A stretch of 64,000 nt of DNA from Phaeobacter sp. CECT 5382 (lineage in GTDB: Bacteria > Pseudomonadota > Alphaproteobacteria > Rhodobacterales > Rhodobacteraceae), in contig NZ_CYSG01000020.1 in assembly GCF_001457775.1 (NCBI RefSeq), forward strand, positions 1-64,000, in the 5' to 3' direction. Below, piece by piece: positions 34,879 to 45,261 of the stretch (within the stretch, counting starts at the first letter, position 1; every line of letters begins with the position of its first letter). The translations under genes were made by a program, and so were the position numbers. Below the pieces are notes generated by a model. It had not been told where the DNA came from, ran no database searches, and was given only the letters and a program-made list of their open reading frames with translations.

Positions 34879-35832
34879 TTATGCCGGAAAGGGGACCAGT
34901 TGCTTTTTATCCTCATCCCAGAGCTTTAGGGTCACGGCCCGTAGGGCTTCGGGAAATTTGATCCGACGCGGCGCCAGCTCATCCGGCAGATTGTAATGAC
35001 ATTGACGCAGCCGGTAGCTGGGAATGCGTGCGTTGAAATGGTGAATGTCATGCAGGGTGATATTGGCCACGGCAAAATCAAAGAACCAGCCGAAATCCAG
35101 ACAAGAAGACCCCTGCAGGGCTGCCTCTGCCGGGTTAAGATCAGGCCGTCGGTCCCAATAGGTATCTTCGAAATTATGTTGCAGGTAGACCAGAAAAACT
35201 CCGATCATCCCCCCAAGGAGGGAGAAAAGAAACCAGATCATCACCCCTTGCAGACCCGCGACTGAATAGAGAACCCAAAGTAACGCCAATATGGTCAGGT
35301 TGTGCAAAAGCACGCCAAATGCGCCAAACTCCCCACTGTTCTTGGGCCAGCGATAGCGGATAAAATAGGTGAAAGCCGCCCCCAATGGCACCAGGATCAG
35401 AGGGTTGCGATACAGTCTATAGCCAAGGCGCTGCCAAAAACCCGCATGCTGCCATTCGCGCAGGGTCATGGTATGGATCTCGCCGGTTTCGCGGTGCTCC
35501 AGATTGCCGATATTCGCATGGTGCAGGTTGTGGTTCTGCTTCATCACCTCAAACGGAGCAAAGGTAAATGGCGACAAAATATGCCCTGCCCATTCGTTTT
35601 GGCGCCGGGTTTCAAACAGGGAATGGTGGCCAGTGTCGTGCTGTAAAACATATAGCCGCACTGCCGCGAAGGCAAAGACCACCCCGGCGGGCAACAGCAC
35701 ATACCAACGATCGGCCTGGGAAATAGCCAGCGCAAGTGCTACAAAATAGACCGCGAATGTACCAAAATAGCTGATCGCTGCCAGCCTGTTATCCTGTCTT
35801 GCGTATTGACGCGTGTAGCTTCGCAAATCCAT
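34879..35832 (-). CDS. Membrane fatty acid desaturase
   Basis: This is a 317-aa di-iron membrane enzyme that introduces a double bond into an acyl chain. The three histidine boxes are complete: HDTGHH (about 65), HNLHH (about 101) and HDIHHFN near residue 261. Four hydrophobic segments surround them. Alternatives within the superfamily, such as hydroxylase or carotenoid enzymes, cannot be excluded. It lies 46 bp downstream of no other gene on its strand and is probably monocistronic. Confidence 0.85.
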   Translation of the reverse strand: MDLRSYTRQYARQDNRLAAISYFGTFAVYFVALALAISQADRWYVLLPAGVVFAFAAVRLYVLQHDTGHHSLFETRRQNEWAGHILSPFTFAPFEVMKQNHNLHHANIGNLEHRETGEIHTMTLREWQHAGFWQRLGYRLYRNPLILVPLGAAFTYFIRYRWPKNSGEFGAFGVLLHNLTILALLWVLYSVAGLQGVMIWFLFSLLGGMIGVFLVYLQHNFEDTYWDRRPDLNPAEAALQGSSCLDFGWFFDFAVANITLHDIHHFNARIPSYRLRQCHYNLPDELAPRRIKFPEALRAVTLKLWDEDKKQLVPFPA

Positions 35833-36101
35833 GGGGCCATCCCTAAATGCGCAGTGTAACGCCCTTATAAATCATTCTGGGCGTTCTTAAAAATATGTCC
35901 CTCCAGCCAGCGTGCCAACAATCGGTTCTGGCACGATGTACCAGCGTTTGCGGAGCAGTATTTGAGACCTCAAAGAAATGCGACGTCAGAGATCCGCCAG
36001 AGGCCCACCTGTGAGGGGTAGAATTAACTTAAAGACAATTCCGCTGATATCAATCAATCAAAGCAAGATTTTTCCAACAGCCCACCACCAAAGATAGAAT
36101 G
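35833..36101. other. Intergenic region between desaturase and der terminator
   Basis: About 270 bp without a gene. It is AT-richer than its neighbours (for example TTAACTTAAAGACAATT around 36025) and must hold the desaturase promoter. I see no other supported element. Confidence 0.6.
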
Positions 36102-36139
36102 CACAAAAAAACATCCTGCGAGTCGCCTCGCAGGATGTT
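36102..36139 (-). terminator. Intrinsic terminator of the yfgM-bamB-der row
   Basis: On the minus strand AACATCCTGCGAG pairs perfectly with CTCGCAGGATGTT (13 bp, 4-base loop) and is followed by a run of seven T. It lies 75 bp after the der stop. Confidence 0.93.
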
Positions 36140-36213
36140 GCTAAAAGTCTTATCAACCGTTCAGCTTTTCTTCATCCACAGCCTGATCGGGAGACATGCG
36201 TCAATCCCGGAAA

Positions 36214-37683
36214 TCAGTCCCGGCGCCCAGAAAGATGTTTACGCAGCTTAGAGGGCGGCGCCTTCTTGCGGCCCTTGAAGGGGTTCTTGTCATTCTGGCC
36301 GCGCATGGTCAGACGGATCGGAGAGCCCGGCATATCAAAGTCCTGTCGCAGCCCATTCACCAGATAGCGGGTATAGCTGGCCGGAATTTTATCTGGATGC
36401 GAACACATGACCACAAAGCCCGGCGGGCGGGTTTTTGCCTGCGTCATATAACGCAGTTTGATCCGCTTGCCCTGAGGTGCCGGCGGCGGGTGCTGTTCCA
36501 GCATGCCCGTCAGCCAGCGGTTCAGCGCCGCAGTTGGCACCCGGCGGTTCCAGACATCATAGGCGCGCATAATCGCGTCGTGCAGCCGGTCAAGCCCCTT
36601 GCCAGTCTTGGCAGAAACTGTCACCAGCGGTGCCCCACGCAGCTGTGGCAGCAGCCGGGCAAAGCTCTCTTTCAGATCGCGCAGTTTCTCCTGCTTGTTG
36701 TCTTCGACGTCCCATTTGTTCACGGCAATTACCACCGCGCGGCCCTCGCGCTCTGCCAGATCGGCGATGCGCAGGTCCTGTTGTTCAAAGGGGATTTCCG
36801 CATCCAGCAGGACGACAACGATCTCGGCAAATTTCACCGCGCGCAGACCATCGGACACCGAAAGCTTTTCCAGCTTTTCCTGCACTTTGGCCTTCTTGCG
36901 CATCCCGGCGGTGTCAAAGATCCGCATCGGCGTGCCGGACCAGTCGATCTGCAACGAGATTGCATCGCGGGTGATACCGGCCTCAGGACCGGTCAATAGA
37001 CGATCCTCTCCGAGGATCTTGTTGATCAGGGTTGATTTGCCTGCGTTGGGACGCCCGACCACGGCAACCTGCAGTGGTTTGTCGCGGGTGGGCACCGGCG
37101 TATCCGGGACGGTTTCGCCATCCCAGTCGTCATCTTCTTCGAGATCGAGATCCACAACAGGAGAATGATCCACTGCCTCGGCTTCAAATTGATCAGCCAG
37201 CGGCACCAGAACTGAATAGAGATCCGGCATGCCTTCGCCGTGTTCACCAGAGAGCCGCAGGGGCTCTCCCAATCCCAGACCATAGGCCTCCAGCACACCG
37301 GCCTCGGCGGCGTTGCCTTCTGCCTTGTTGGCCGCCAAGATTACATGCGCGGATTTCCGGCGCAGGATCTCGGCAAACATCTCATCCACTGGTGTCACAC
37401 CGGTGCGCGCGTCGATCATGAACAGGCAGATATCTGCCATGTCTACGGCGCGTTCGGTCAGGCGCCGCATCCGCCCCTCAAGAGAGTTGTCGGTGGCATC
37501 TTCCAGACCCGCTGTATCAACCACCGTAAAGCGCAAATCACCCAGGCGCGCCTCGCCTTCGCGCAGATCACGCGTGACACCAGGCTGGTCGTCGACCAGC
37601 GCCAGCTTTTTGCCTACCAGGCGATTGAACAGAGTGGACTTGCCCACATTCGGACGGCCCACGATAGCGAGGGTAAAAGACAT
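36214..37683 (-). CDS. der: Ribosome biogenesis GTPase Der (EngA)
   Basis: Der is an essential double GTPase that helps mature the 50S subunit. The 489-aa protein has G-domain 1 ([21 protein letters not shown]), an acidic linker (about 170-195) and G-domain 2 ([21 protein letters not shown]). A C-terminal KH-like domain ends in a basic tail. ATG 37683 (MSFTLAIVG) is chosen over an ATG three codons earlier because the G1 motif spacing then fits the family. bamB lies upstream on the same strand, 73 bp away. Confidence 0.96.
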   Translation of the reverse strand: MSFTLAIVGRPNVGKSTLFNRLVGKKLALVDDQPGVTRDLREGEARLGDLRFTVVDTAGLEDATDNSLEGRMRRLTERAVDMADICLFMIDARTGVTPVDEMFAEILRRKSAHVILAANKAEGNAAEAGVLEAYGLGLGEPLRLSGEHGEGMPDLYSVLVPLADQFEAEAVDHSPVVDLDLEEDDDWDGETVPDTPVPTRDKPLQVAVVGRPNAGKSTLINKILGEDRLLTGPEAGITRDAISLQIDWSGTPMRIFDTAGMRKKAKVQEKLEKLSVSDGLRAVKFAEIVVVLLDAEIPFEQQDLRIADLAEREGRAVVIAVNKWDVEDNKQEKLRDLKESFARLLPQLRGAPLVTVSAKTGKGLDRLHDAIMRAYDVWNRRVPTAALNRWLTGMLEQHPPPAPQGKRIKLRYMTQAKTRPPGFVVMCSHPDKIPASYTRYLVNGLRQDFDMPGSPIRLTMRGQNDKNPFKGRKKAPPSKLRKHLSGRRD

Positions 37684-37756
37684 CGGACCCAACTTTCAGC
37701 GTTTGAGACGCGCCCCATAGCGCATCTACGCGCCCTCGGCCAGAGCCGATTGCGTT

Positions 37757-39079
37757 TTAGCGGAAGGCGAGCAGGTTCCCCTTGCTCGACACCAGGTAAA
37801 GAGTATTGCCAGCAATCACCGGCGCCGCCGTGGCCCCACCGGGCACCTCAATGCTGCGAACCAAGCTGCCATCGGTAGGATTGAACAGGCGCAACAGCCC
37901 ATCGTTGGACGCGACCAACAGGTTTCCACCTGCCAGAACCGGGCCATAGTGGGCATGTACAGCACCGCGTTTGCCGGGCTTGTCCTTCAGATAGCCGGGC
38001 AGATCCACGGCCCAAAGGACCTCACCGCTGTCGGCATTCAGGCGTAACAACTGGTTGCGGTCACTGACCTGAAACAGGCTGCCGCCCGCAGGCCAGACCG
38101 GACCAATTGCACCTTCCTGCGCAGTCCAGCGCCGCTCGCCGCTATCGATGTCAAAGGCAACTGTGCGCCCGGAATGATTGCCAACATAGGCATATTTCCC
38201 GGCAACCACCGGCGCACCGGTCACATCACTGATCCGCGACAGGGTATTGCCGGTTCGCTGGCCAGCAACAGAAGCGTTCCAGCGGCGCAAGCCTCCGCGG
38301 CGGAACGTGGCGACCAGATCGCCTGAACCAAAAGCAAAAATCGCAAGATCATTGGTCACCACCGGAGCAGGGGCGCCCAGAATGTTGGAAGGGCTGGGTG
38401 CGCCCTCGATCTGCCAGGCAATACGGCCATCCTTGGTATGGATGGCCCAGCCGGTGTCATCACCAGCAACCAGATAAACCAGCCCGTCACGAACGCGCGG
38501 CTCACCCGACCCTGTTGCATCAAGCTCCTGCCGCCAGATCTGTTTACCGCTGGAAGCATCCAATGCGGTCAACACGCCGAAACCGGACGAAATATACAGC
38601 ACGCCATTGTCATAGGCCATGCCGCCGCCGGTCGCCTGTCCTTCATCATCACGGGCGGGAATCAGATCGCTCTGCCAAAGCAGTTGCCCCTGCTGCGAGA
38701 CCGCCGAGACCTTGGCGGCGCTATCCAGCGTATAGATGCGGCCATCGGCCACCACGGGGCGGGCCGTGATCCGTTGCCGGCGCCCGTCACCAGACCCGAT
38801 CGCAGTTGACCAGGCCGGGCTTGGTGCTGCACTCAGCGCCGGATGAGCCGTGCGCTGTTTCGGGTCACCATGCCCCTGCGCCCAGGACGCATTTGCGATC
38901 TGCTTGGGCAGTGAAATCGCTACCGACTGGTTCACCACATCGATGTCGCCCTCAGGACGGATCGCTTCGCGCTTGCCTGGCAGGATCACTTCGGGCTCTG
39001 TGCAGGCTGATAGCCCAAAAGCCAGTGCCGTGCTGCAGAGCAGGACCCGAACCAAAGAAAAAGAGTTAGCTGCCGTCAT
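37757..39079 (-). CDS. bamB: Outer membrane assembly lipoprotein BamB (PQQ-like beta-propeller)
   Basis: BamB scaffolds the BAM complex that inserts outer-membrane proteins. The 440-aa product has a lipoprotein signal with lipobox GLSAC at about residue 26. Repeated propeller blades follow, such as RIYTLDSAAKVSAV, GVLTALDASSGKQIWRQ and RTVAFDIDSGERRW. GGGGCAGGG stands before ATG 39079. It sits between a yfgM-like gene and der, the order yfgM-bamB-der also seen in E. coli. Confidence 0.9.
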   Translation of the reverse strand: MTAANSFSLVRVLLCSTALAFGLSACTEPEVILPGKREAIRPEGDIDVVNQSVAISLPKQIANASWAQGHGDPKQRTAHPALSAAPSPAWSTAIGSGDGRRQRITARPVVADGRIYTLDSAAKVSAVSQQGQLLWQSDLIPARDDEGQATGGGMAYDNGVLYISSGFGVLTALDASSGKQIWRQELDATGSGEPRVRDGLVYLVAGDDTGWAIHTKDGRIAWQIEGAPSPSNILGAPAPVVTNDLAIFAFGSGDLVATFRRGGLRRWNASVAGQRTGNTLSRISDVTGAPVVAGKYAYVGNHSGRTVAFDIDSGERRWTAQEGAIGPVWPAGGSLFQVSDRNQLLRLNADSGEVLWAVDLPGYLKDKPGKRGAVHAHYGPVLAGGNLLVASNDGLLRLFNPTDGSLVRSIEVPGGATAAPVIAGNTLYLVSSKGNLLAFR

Positions 39080-39132
39080 TACCCTGCCCCGCAAACCATT
39101 GTTTCTTTCCGCATATACTCACTGCGGTTACG

Positions 39133-39804
39133 TTAACCTTCTGGCGTCGATGCCACATCCAAGGTGCCACCCAGGGCCACAATCACTTGCGAGGCCCGGT
39201 CTTTCAAGTCCGCAGTCACAGCTGCAGCCTCAACAATCTCTTTCAGACGCGCAATCGCGGCCTCAGTCTTGCCCTCCTGGACGTCTAACAGTGCCAATTG
39301 TTCACTGGCCAGCAAAGCGAGCGGTGCCCCCGGCTGAGCCAGAGCTTCAAACTGCAGGCGACGGTCGGCAATGCTGAGACTATCCTGTTGCAGGCCAAGC
39401 GCTTTGAAACTGGCAATGTGGCGATAGATCAGCGGAAGATCCCCGTTGACTGCAACGGCGTTGAGACTGGCCACGGCCGCCTCACGCTCTCCGGCCTTAG
39501 CCTGAGCCCCCGCCTGCAACATCGCCAAAATAGCGGCACCGCCTGCGGTTTCTGCTGAAACTGTCGCCAGGGCCTGGGCCCGCGCGGCATCATCATCAGC
39601 TGCCAGCGCTGCAATCAGCCCATCCCCCAGTGCCTGTGCAGCAGCTTGTTCCTGCGACTTGCTGTATTCGCGAAAGGCTGCACCGCCGACGATCAGCACC
39701 ACCGCCAGACCACCAATCCAGCCATAGCGTTTGAGCATCACGAACAGGCGGTCACGGCGCACCTCTTCGGTCACCTCATCAATAAAGCTGTCAGTGTCGC
39801 TCAT
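39133..39804 (-). CDS. YfgM-like membrane-anchored TPR protein
   Basis: This is a 223-aa protein with a cytoplasmic N-terminus (SDTDSFIDEVTEEVRRDRL), one membrane helix (GWIGGLAVVLIVGGAAF) and a periplasmic helical-repeat domain. In E. coli YfgM works with PpiD at the Sec translocon. Its place before bamB and der supports the assignment. CAGGGGC stands before ATG 39804. Sequence conservation in this family is low, so the name rests on topology and context. Confidence 0.82.
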   Translation of the reverse strand: MSDTDSFIDEVTEEVRRDRLFVMLKRYGWIGGLAVVLIVGGAAFREYSKSQEQAAAQALGDGLIAALAADDDAARAQALATVSAETAGGAAILAMLQAGAQAKAGEREAAVASLNAVAVNGDLPLIYRHIASFKALGLQQDSLSIADRRLQFEALAQPGAPLALLASEQLALLDVQEGKTEAAIARLKEIVEAAAVTADLKDRASQVIVALGGTLDVASTPEG

Positions 39805-40119
39805 GGTTTTTGCCCCTGAAGTGCTGTCAATTCAACCAAATCGATCGGACTGTGGACCAGACAATAGATCGGTCAAAGTTCGAACGGTGTTCCTCTTTGG
39901 CCCCTCATATCCTGCCTAAAGCATCAAGCCAAGTGCCCCATTTCGAAGTGATTTGGCAGAAAGCACCTGAATTCCGCAAGAATTGTCATCTGAACTATTC
40001 CGTTTAGTATGGACAATATCTACATCGCGGATATCAATTCGCGTGGGATCTGGCGGGATTCCTGGTGCATCTGGTCGCCATACGACCACCAGACAGGAAT
40101 CGCTATTGAAAGGCCCAAG
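39805..40119 (+). promoter_or_regulatory. Divergent promoter region of the yfgM row and the RND operon
   Basis: 315 bp lie between two divergent units. TTGTCA (39983) and TAGTAT (40005) with a 16-base gap resemble a sigma-70 promoter pointing to the RND operon. A frame of 37 codons runs from ATG 40009 into the fusion-protein gene but lacks a ribosome site, so I leave it out. No regulator gene lies alongside. Confidence 0.3.
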
Positions 40120-41385
40120 ATGAAATTGATCCCCTTGATTACCGCCATTGTTGTTTCCCTTGGCCTGTATTTCCTGGTCATCCAGCGCGAAACACTTTTC
40201 GCCTTTGCCCGCGGTGAAGACCCGGTCCAGCCGAGCGCGACTGAAGCCGAGAAGGAAAACGCTGATTCCGCAATGGCGGAGCCCGCAGATCAGGCAGAGC
40301 AGTTGGCCGAAAACCGTGTCGGTGTTGTCGCCTTGCACAGTCAGGCACAGGTCTTTGACAGTGCCGTCATTCTGCGTGGCATGACACAAGCTGTGCGTCA
40401 GGTCGATGTACGTTCCGAGACCTCTTCGATCGTGATTTCCGCACCTTTGCGCAAGGGGCAGCGGGTCAAGACTGGCGATGTCCTGTGCAAACTGGATCCC
40501 GGCACCCGCCCCGCAGCTCTGGTAGAAGCGCAGGCTCGGCTGACCGAAGCACGGGCAAAAATGCCCGAATCCGAGGCGCGCCTAGATGAGGCCCGCGCCA
40601 AACTGGGTGAGGCCAAGATCAATCTCACGGCGGCGCAGAAGCTTTCTGAAGGCGGCTATGCCTCGGAGACGCGCCTGGCTGCTTCCAAGGCAGATGAACG
40701 CTCGGCCGTTGCTGGCGTTGCCAGCGCCATGGGCGGGCTGGAAACATCGCGCGCGGGGATCGAAACCGCCATTGCCGCCGTTGGTGCTGCCCGCAAGGAG
40801 TTGTCCCGCCTGACCATACAGGCGCCGTTTGACGGATTGCTGGAGAGCGACACAGCCGAGCTCGGCAGCCTGGTCCTGCCAGGAGATCTCTGTGCCACGG
40901 TGATCCAGCTCGACACTATCAAAGTTGTCGGCTTTGTACCCGAAACCCAGGTTGATCGCATCGCAGTCGGCTCCATGGCCCGCGCCGAGCTGGCCACCGG
41001 TCGGCAAGTTCAGGGCAAGGTCACATTCGTCAGCCGGTCCGCCGATCAGGCCACCCGCACCTTCGAGGTGGAAATTTCCGTTGCAAACCCTGATCTCGCC
41101 ATTCGTGACGGCCAGACTGCCGATATCGCCATCTCCGCCGAAGGGGCCAAGGCCCACAAGCTGCCGCAATCTGCACTGACACTGAACAATGAGGGCCAGC
41201 TAGGCGTGCGCGTGGTGCGCGAAGATCTGACCGCCGGGTTCAATGCGGTTGAGCTGCTGCGTGACGAGGCCGATGGCATCTGGGTCGGAGGCCTGCCCGA
41301 AACCGCAGATGTAATCGTGATCGGCCAGGATTTTGTTATTTCAGGTGTGGCTCTCGCACCCACCTATAAGGAGGCTGCGCAATGA
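40120..41385 (+). CDS. RND efflux system periplasmic adaptor (membrane fusion protein)
   Basis: The protein is 421 aa with an N-terminal anchor (MKLIPLITAIVVSLGLYFLVI), an acidic stretch and a split biotinyl-lipoyl domain (SAPLRKGQRVKTGDVLCKLDP and LTIQAPFDGLLESDTAELGS). A long coiled coil lies at about 150-230, followed by a beta-barrel (VVGFVPETQVDRI). It links the inner-membrane pump to an outer-membrane channel, which is not encoded here. GAAAGG precedes ATG 40120. The last bases overlap the pump gene (ATGA). Confidence 0.9.
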   Translation: MKLIPLITAIVVSLGLYFLVIQRETLFAFARGEDPVQPSATEAEKENADSAMAEPADQAEQLAENRVGVVALHSQAQVFDSAVILRGMTQAVRQVDVRSETSSIVISAPLRKGQRVKTGDVLCKLDPGTRPAALVEAQARLTEARAKMPESEARLDEARAKLGEAKINLTAAQKLSEGGYASETRLAASKADERSAVAGVASAMGGLETSRAGIETAIAAVGAARKELSRLTIQAPFDGLLESDTAELGSLVLPGDLCATVIQLDTIKVVGFVPETQVDRIAVGSMARAELATGRQVQGKVTFVSRSADQATRTFEVEISVANPDLAIRDGQTADIAISAEGAKAHKLPQSALTLNNEGQLGVRVVREDLTAGFNAVELLRDEADGIWVGGLPETADVIVIGQDFVISGVALAPTYKEAAQ

Positions 41386-44300
41386 TCGGCGTCGTCTCCT
41401 GGGCGGCCAACCGTGCCCGAATGGTTGTCGCCTTTATCGTGATTTCGCTGCTGGTGGGCGGCTTTGCCTATTCCAGCCTGCCCAAGGAAGGCGAGCCGGA
41501 CATTGAAATTCCGGCTCTGTTCATCTCGGTCCCCTTCCCCGGCATTTCCGCCGAAGACGCCGAAAGCCTGCTGGTCAAGGTGATGGAAACCGAGCTTGCC
41601 GATCTTGACGGGCTCGACAAGATGACCTCCACAGCGGCCGAAAACTATGGTGGCATCGCGCTGGAGTTCGATTTTGGCTGGGATAAGACCGCCATTATGG
41701 CCGATGTGCGCGACGCGATGACCCGCGCCGAGGCGGATTTTCCCGACGGTGCTGAAACCTATTCGCTGAACGAGATCAACTTCTCTGAATTTCCGATCGT
41801 TATCGTCAACCTCACAGGTGCTGTGCCAGAACGCACCATGGCGCGTATCGCCAAGGATCTGCAGGATGATCTTGAGGCCATCGACGCTGTGCTTGAGGCC
41901 GGCATTGCCGGCAATCGCGATGAGATGGTCGAAGTGGTCATCGACCCGTTGCGACTGGAATCCTACAATGTCACTGCGGTTGAGCTGATCAATGTGGTGC
42001 AAAACAACAACCAGCTGATTGCGGCAGGTGAGGTCGAAACCGACCAGGGCACCTTCTCGGTCAAGATCCCGTCGTCCTTTGATGACGTAAACGACATCTA
42101 CGGGCTACCGATCAAGACCAACGGCGACCGTATTGTCACGCTGGGTGAGCTGGCCGAAATCAATTTCACCTTTGAAGATCGCGCCGGTACCGCGCGTTTT
42201 GATGGCGAAGACACCGTCGCCCTGCAGGTGGTCAAGCGCAAGGGCTACAACCTGATCGACACCGTGGATCAGGTGAAAGACGCACTGGCACAGGCCAAGG
42301 CGAAATGGCCACCGGAACTGCAAGCGGCCATTACCCTGGGCACCTCGAATGACCAGAGCCGGGTCGTGGGCTCCATGGTAAGCCAGCTCGAAGGCTCGGT
42401 TCTGACGGCAGTTGCTTTGGTGATGATCGTAGTTCTTGCCTCGCTCGGCAGTCGTGCAGCCCTGCTTGTCGGCTTTGCCATTCCGACATCTTTCCTGCTG
42501 TGTTTCGCCTTTCTCGCTCTGATGGGCGTTTCGATCTCCAACATCGTGATGTTTGGTCTGATCCTTGCTGTTGGCATGCTGGTCGATGGTGCCATCGTGG
42601 TTGTGGAATATGCTGACAAACGCATCAAGGAAGGCTCTGGCCCGATGCATGCCTATGTCGAGGCAGCACAGCGGATGTTCTGGCCAATTGTCTCGTCAAC
42701 CGCGACCACGCTTTGCGCCTTTTTGCCGATGCTGTTCTGGCCCGGCGTTCCCGGCCAGTTCATGGGTATGTTGCCGGTCACATTGATCTTCGTCCTTTCC
42801 GCATCACTGGTGGTCGCGCTGATCTATCTACCGGTCATGGGGGGGCTTTCTGGCCGTATGAGTCGACTTTTCGAGGGTGCCTCTGGCTGGTTGCGCCGCG
42901 CCTTTCCCTGGTGGGTACGTGCCCTTCTGGTGCCACCTGCAATCTGGGGCATGTTCGCTGGTGCCATGCAGATGCTCAACCCCGGATACTTGCTGCCCGA
43001 TGGGACCGCACCACTGGTCGGGCTGGCCTTTGGCGGGGTCGTCTTTATTGTCACCGCCTTTGCCGCCTCGATCACCCTTGGGGCTGCCAAGATCCTGCGC
43101 CGCGAACGCCGGGTTGAGGCAGGCTACCACCACACTGCCTTTGGTCATGTGATCAAATTCATTGCCGGCAACCCGATCATGCCGATCGTCACCCTGGCCG
43201 CTGTCGCCTTTGGCATCATGACCGTGTTCACCATGTTTAGCGAAAACAACTATGGTGTTGAGTTCTTTGTTGAATCAGAACCCGAACAGGCCACGGCCTA
43301 TGTGCGGGCGCGCGGCAATACCAGCCTGACAGAACAGGATCTGATGGTACAGGAAGCCGAACAGGCCATCATGGCCCATCCGGCCGTGATTAACGTCTTC
43401 TCCTTTGCAGGTGAAGGCGGGCTTGATACCGGTGGACCCAGCAACAGCCAGTCTCCCAGCGACACCATCGGGCAGGTTCAGTTCGAAATCATCCCCTGGG
43501 AGGATCGCCCGACCCAGACAGAAAAATGGTTCTTTGATCTGCTGACCCGTGATGTCAGCGCCACTGAATTTGCCGGTAACACGGTGATTGACGAGCTCAA
43601 CGCCGAGCTCAGCAAGATCCCCGGCTTTGTGGTGGAAATCAACGCGCTGGAACAGGGGCCCGGCTCGGGCAAACCGATGCATCTGCGCATTCGCGGCGAC
43701 AGCTGGGACGCACTGACCAATTCGACCCTGGCCGCACGCGCAAAGTTTGATGCCACCCCTGGCCTGACCCTTGTCGAAGACAGCCTGCCCCTGCCCGGCA
43801 TTGACTGGCAGATCGACGTCGACGTGGAAAAAGCCGGGCGCTATGGCGCAGATGTGGCCACGGTTGGTGCCATGGTGCAGCTGGTGACGCGCGGGATCCT
43901 GCTCGACACTATGCGGGTCGACAGTTCCGACGAGGAGATCGAGATCCGCGTGCGCCTACCCGACGAAGACCGGGTTCTGGCCACGCTCGACAATCTCAAA
44001 GTGCGTACCGCCGACGGGCTGGTGCCACTCTCCAACTTTATCGCCCGCAAGCCAGTGCCAAAACTGGCCCAGATCAGCCGCATCAATCAGGAGCGGTTCT
44101 ATGACGTCAAAGCAGATGTGGAACCCGGCCTGAGCAAGGTGTTGGTTGCAGATCCGGAAGGCGGCGAAGACCAGACGCTCGCGCTGCTCAAGCTGGTCCC
44201 CGAAGAGACAACGCCTGCAGGGCAGATCTTCACCGCCGACAACGGCCTGCACTACACGCTCTTTGAGCTGGTGATGGATGACAGTGCTGCTGACGGTTCA

Positions 44301-45200
44301 GAGACCTTGCAGAGGGCGCTGGATGACGGCGCCAAGATCATGCCAGTGAATGCAAATGAGCGTATCGCCGAGATCACCAAATGGCTCGACACTGGCCCAC
44401 TGGACCGGGCCGTCGCCTGGGAATGGACCGGTGATCAGGAAGAACAGGCAGAATCCGGTGCGTTCTTGTCCAAAGCCTTTGCTGGGGCTTTGGCGCTGAT
44501 GTTCGTGATCCTGCTGGCGCAGTTCAACTCTTTCTACAATGCGGTTCTGGTATTGCTGGCAGTGGTTCTGTCCACAACAGGCGTGCTGATTGGCATGATG
44601 GTGATGCAGCAGCCGTTTTCGATCATCATGACTGGCACAGGCATTGTGGCGCTGGCGGGGATTGTGGTGAACAACAATATTGTTCTCATCGATACCTATC
44701 AGGAATTCAGCCTGCAGATGCCCCGGATCGAGGCGATTATCCGCACCGCCGAGGCCCGCATTCGCCCGGTGCTGCTGACCACCGTCACAACCATGGCCGG
44801 TCTGGCGCCGATGATGTTTGGCATCAGTCTCGACTTTATTGATGGCGGCTATTCGATCGACAGCCCCACCGCGCTGTGGTGGAAGCAGCTGGCCACCGCC
44901 GTTGTCTTTGGCCTTGGTATCGCTACCGTGCTGACGCTAGTGGTGACGCCCTCGCTGCTGTCGATCCGGGTCTGGCTGTCGACCTATATGAGCTGGATGG
45001 GACGACTTTTGGCCCGCGTCAGTGGGGGACGTTCCAGCCGCATCGCCCAGGACATGCGGCTGGCCAAAAAGGCTCGAAAGCTGCCCACCAGCGAAATCCT
45101 TTGGGATGATCTGGACAGCAGCACAGCTCCGACAAAGCCAGTCGATGAAACAGGGTCGAAGAAAGCCTCGGGCGGCCCCTCACTTCAGGCGGCGGAATAG
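41382..45200 (+). CDS. RND efflux pump, inner-membrane permease, with two extra membrane segments
   Basis: This is a 1272-aa proton-driven exporter. Its start (MIGVVSWAANRARMVVAFIV, then SSLPKEGEPDIEIP) and the two large periplasmic loops are those of the AcrB superfamily. TM4 reads GMLVDGAIVVVEYADK, so only one of AcrB's paired aspartates is present. TM10 reads GIVVNNNIVLIDTY, with Asn where AcrB has Lys940. Residues ~500-590 add two hydrophobic stretches (VRALLVPPAIWGMFAGAM; LVGLAFGGVVFIVTAFAA), and the C-terminus has a ~70-residue soluble tail. Substrates are unknown. Confidence 0.92.
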   Translation: MIGVVSWAANRARMVVAFIVISLLVGGFAYSSLPKEGEPDIEIPALFISVPFPGISAEDAESLLVKVMETELADLDGLDKMTSTAAENYGGIALEFDFGWDKTAIMADVRDAMTRAEADFPDGAETYSLNEINFSEFPIVIVNLTGAVPERTMARIAKDLQDDLEAIDAVLEAGIAGNRDEMVEVVIDPLRLESYNVTAVELINVVQNNNQLIAAGEVETDQGTFSVKIPSSFDDVNDIYGLPIKTNGDRIVTLGELAEINFTFEDRAGTARFDGEDTVALQVVKRKGYNLIDTVDQVKDALAQAKAKWPPELQAAITLGTSNDQSRVVGSMVSQLEGSVLTAVALVMIVVLASLGSRAALLVGFAIPTSFLLCFAFLALMGVSISNIVMFGLILAVGMLVDGAIVVVEYADKRIKEGSGPMHAYVEAAQRMFWPIVSSTATTLCAFLPMLFWPGVPGQFMGMLPVTLIFVLSASLVVALIYLPVMGGLSGRMSRLFEGASGWLRRAFPWWVRALLVPPAIWGMFAGAMQMLNPGYLLPDGTAPLVGLAFGGVVFIVTAFAASITLGAAKILRRERRVEAGYHHTAFGHVIKFIAGNPIMPIVTLAAVAFGIMTVFTMFSENNYGVEFFVESEPEQATAYVRARGNTSLTEQDLMVQEAEQAIMAHPAVINVFSFAGEGGLDTGGPSNSQSPSDTIGQVQFEIIPWEDRPTQTEKWFFDLLTRDVSATEFAGNTVIDELNAELSKIPGFVVEINALEQGPGSGKPMHLRIRGDSWDALTNSTLAARAKFDATPGLTLVEDSLPLPGIDWQIDVDVEKAGRYGADVATVGAMVQLVTRGILLDTMRVDSSDEEIEIRVRLPDEDRVLATLDNLKVRTADGLVPLSNFIARKPVPKLAQISRINQERFYDVKADVEPGLSKVLVADPEGGEDQTLALLKLVPEETTPAGQIFTADNGLHYTLFELVMDDSAADGSETLQRALDDGAKIMPVNANERIAEITKWLDTGPLDRAVAWEWTGDQEEQAESGAFLSKAFAGALALMFVILLAQFNSFYNAVLVLLAVVLSTTGVLIGMMVMQQPFSIIMTGTGIVALAGIVVNNNIVLIDTYQEFSLQMPRIEAIIRTAEARIRPVLLTTVTTMAGLAPMMFGISLDFIDGGYSIDSPTALWWKQLATAVVFGLGIATVLTLVVTPSLLSIRVWLSTYMSWMGRLLARVSGGRSSRIAQDMRLAKKARKLPTSEILWDDLDSSTAPTKPVDETGSKKASGGPSLQAAE

Positions 45201-45227
45201 CCCCAGGTCACATCAGAAGATCTTTTG

Positions 45228-45260
45228 ACACCTCCGGTTTTTCCGGGGGTGTTTTTTCTT
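45228..45260 (+). terminator. Intrinsic terminator of the RND operon
   Basis: ACACCTCCGG and CCGGGGGTGT form a 10-bp stem (one T-G pair) around TTTTT, followed by TTTTTCTTTT. Confidence 0.92.
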
Positions 45261-45261
45261 T

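Noticed and set aside
36153-36197. 14-codon frame between der and its terminator (MSPDQAVDEEKLNG)
   Set aside because: Located in the right transcript but no ribosome site is visible; too short to support without conservation data.
40009-40119. N-terminal extension of the RND adaptor from ATG 40009
   Set aside because: No ribosome site; the extension would precede the membrane anchor with unrelated sequence, while ATG 40120 has GAAAGG in place.
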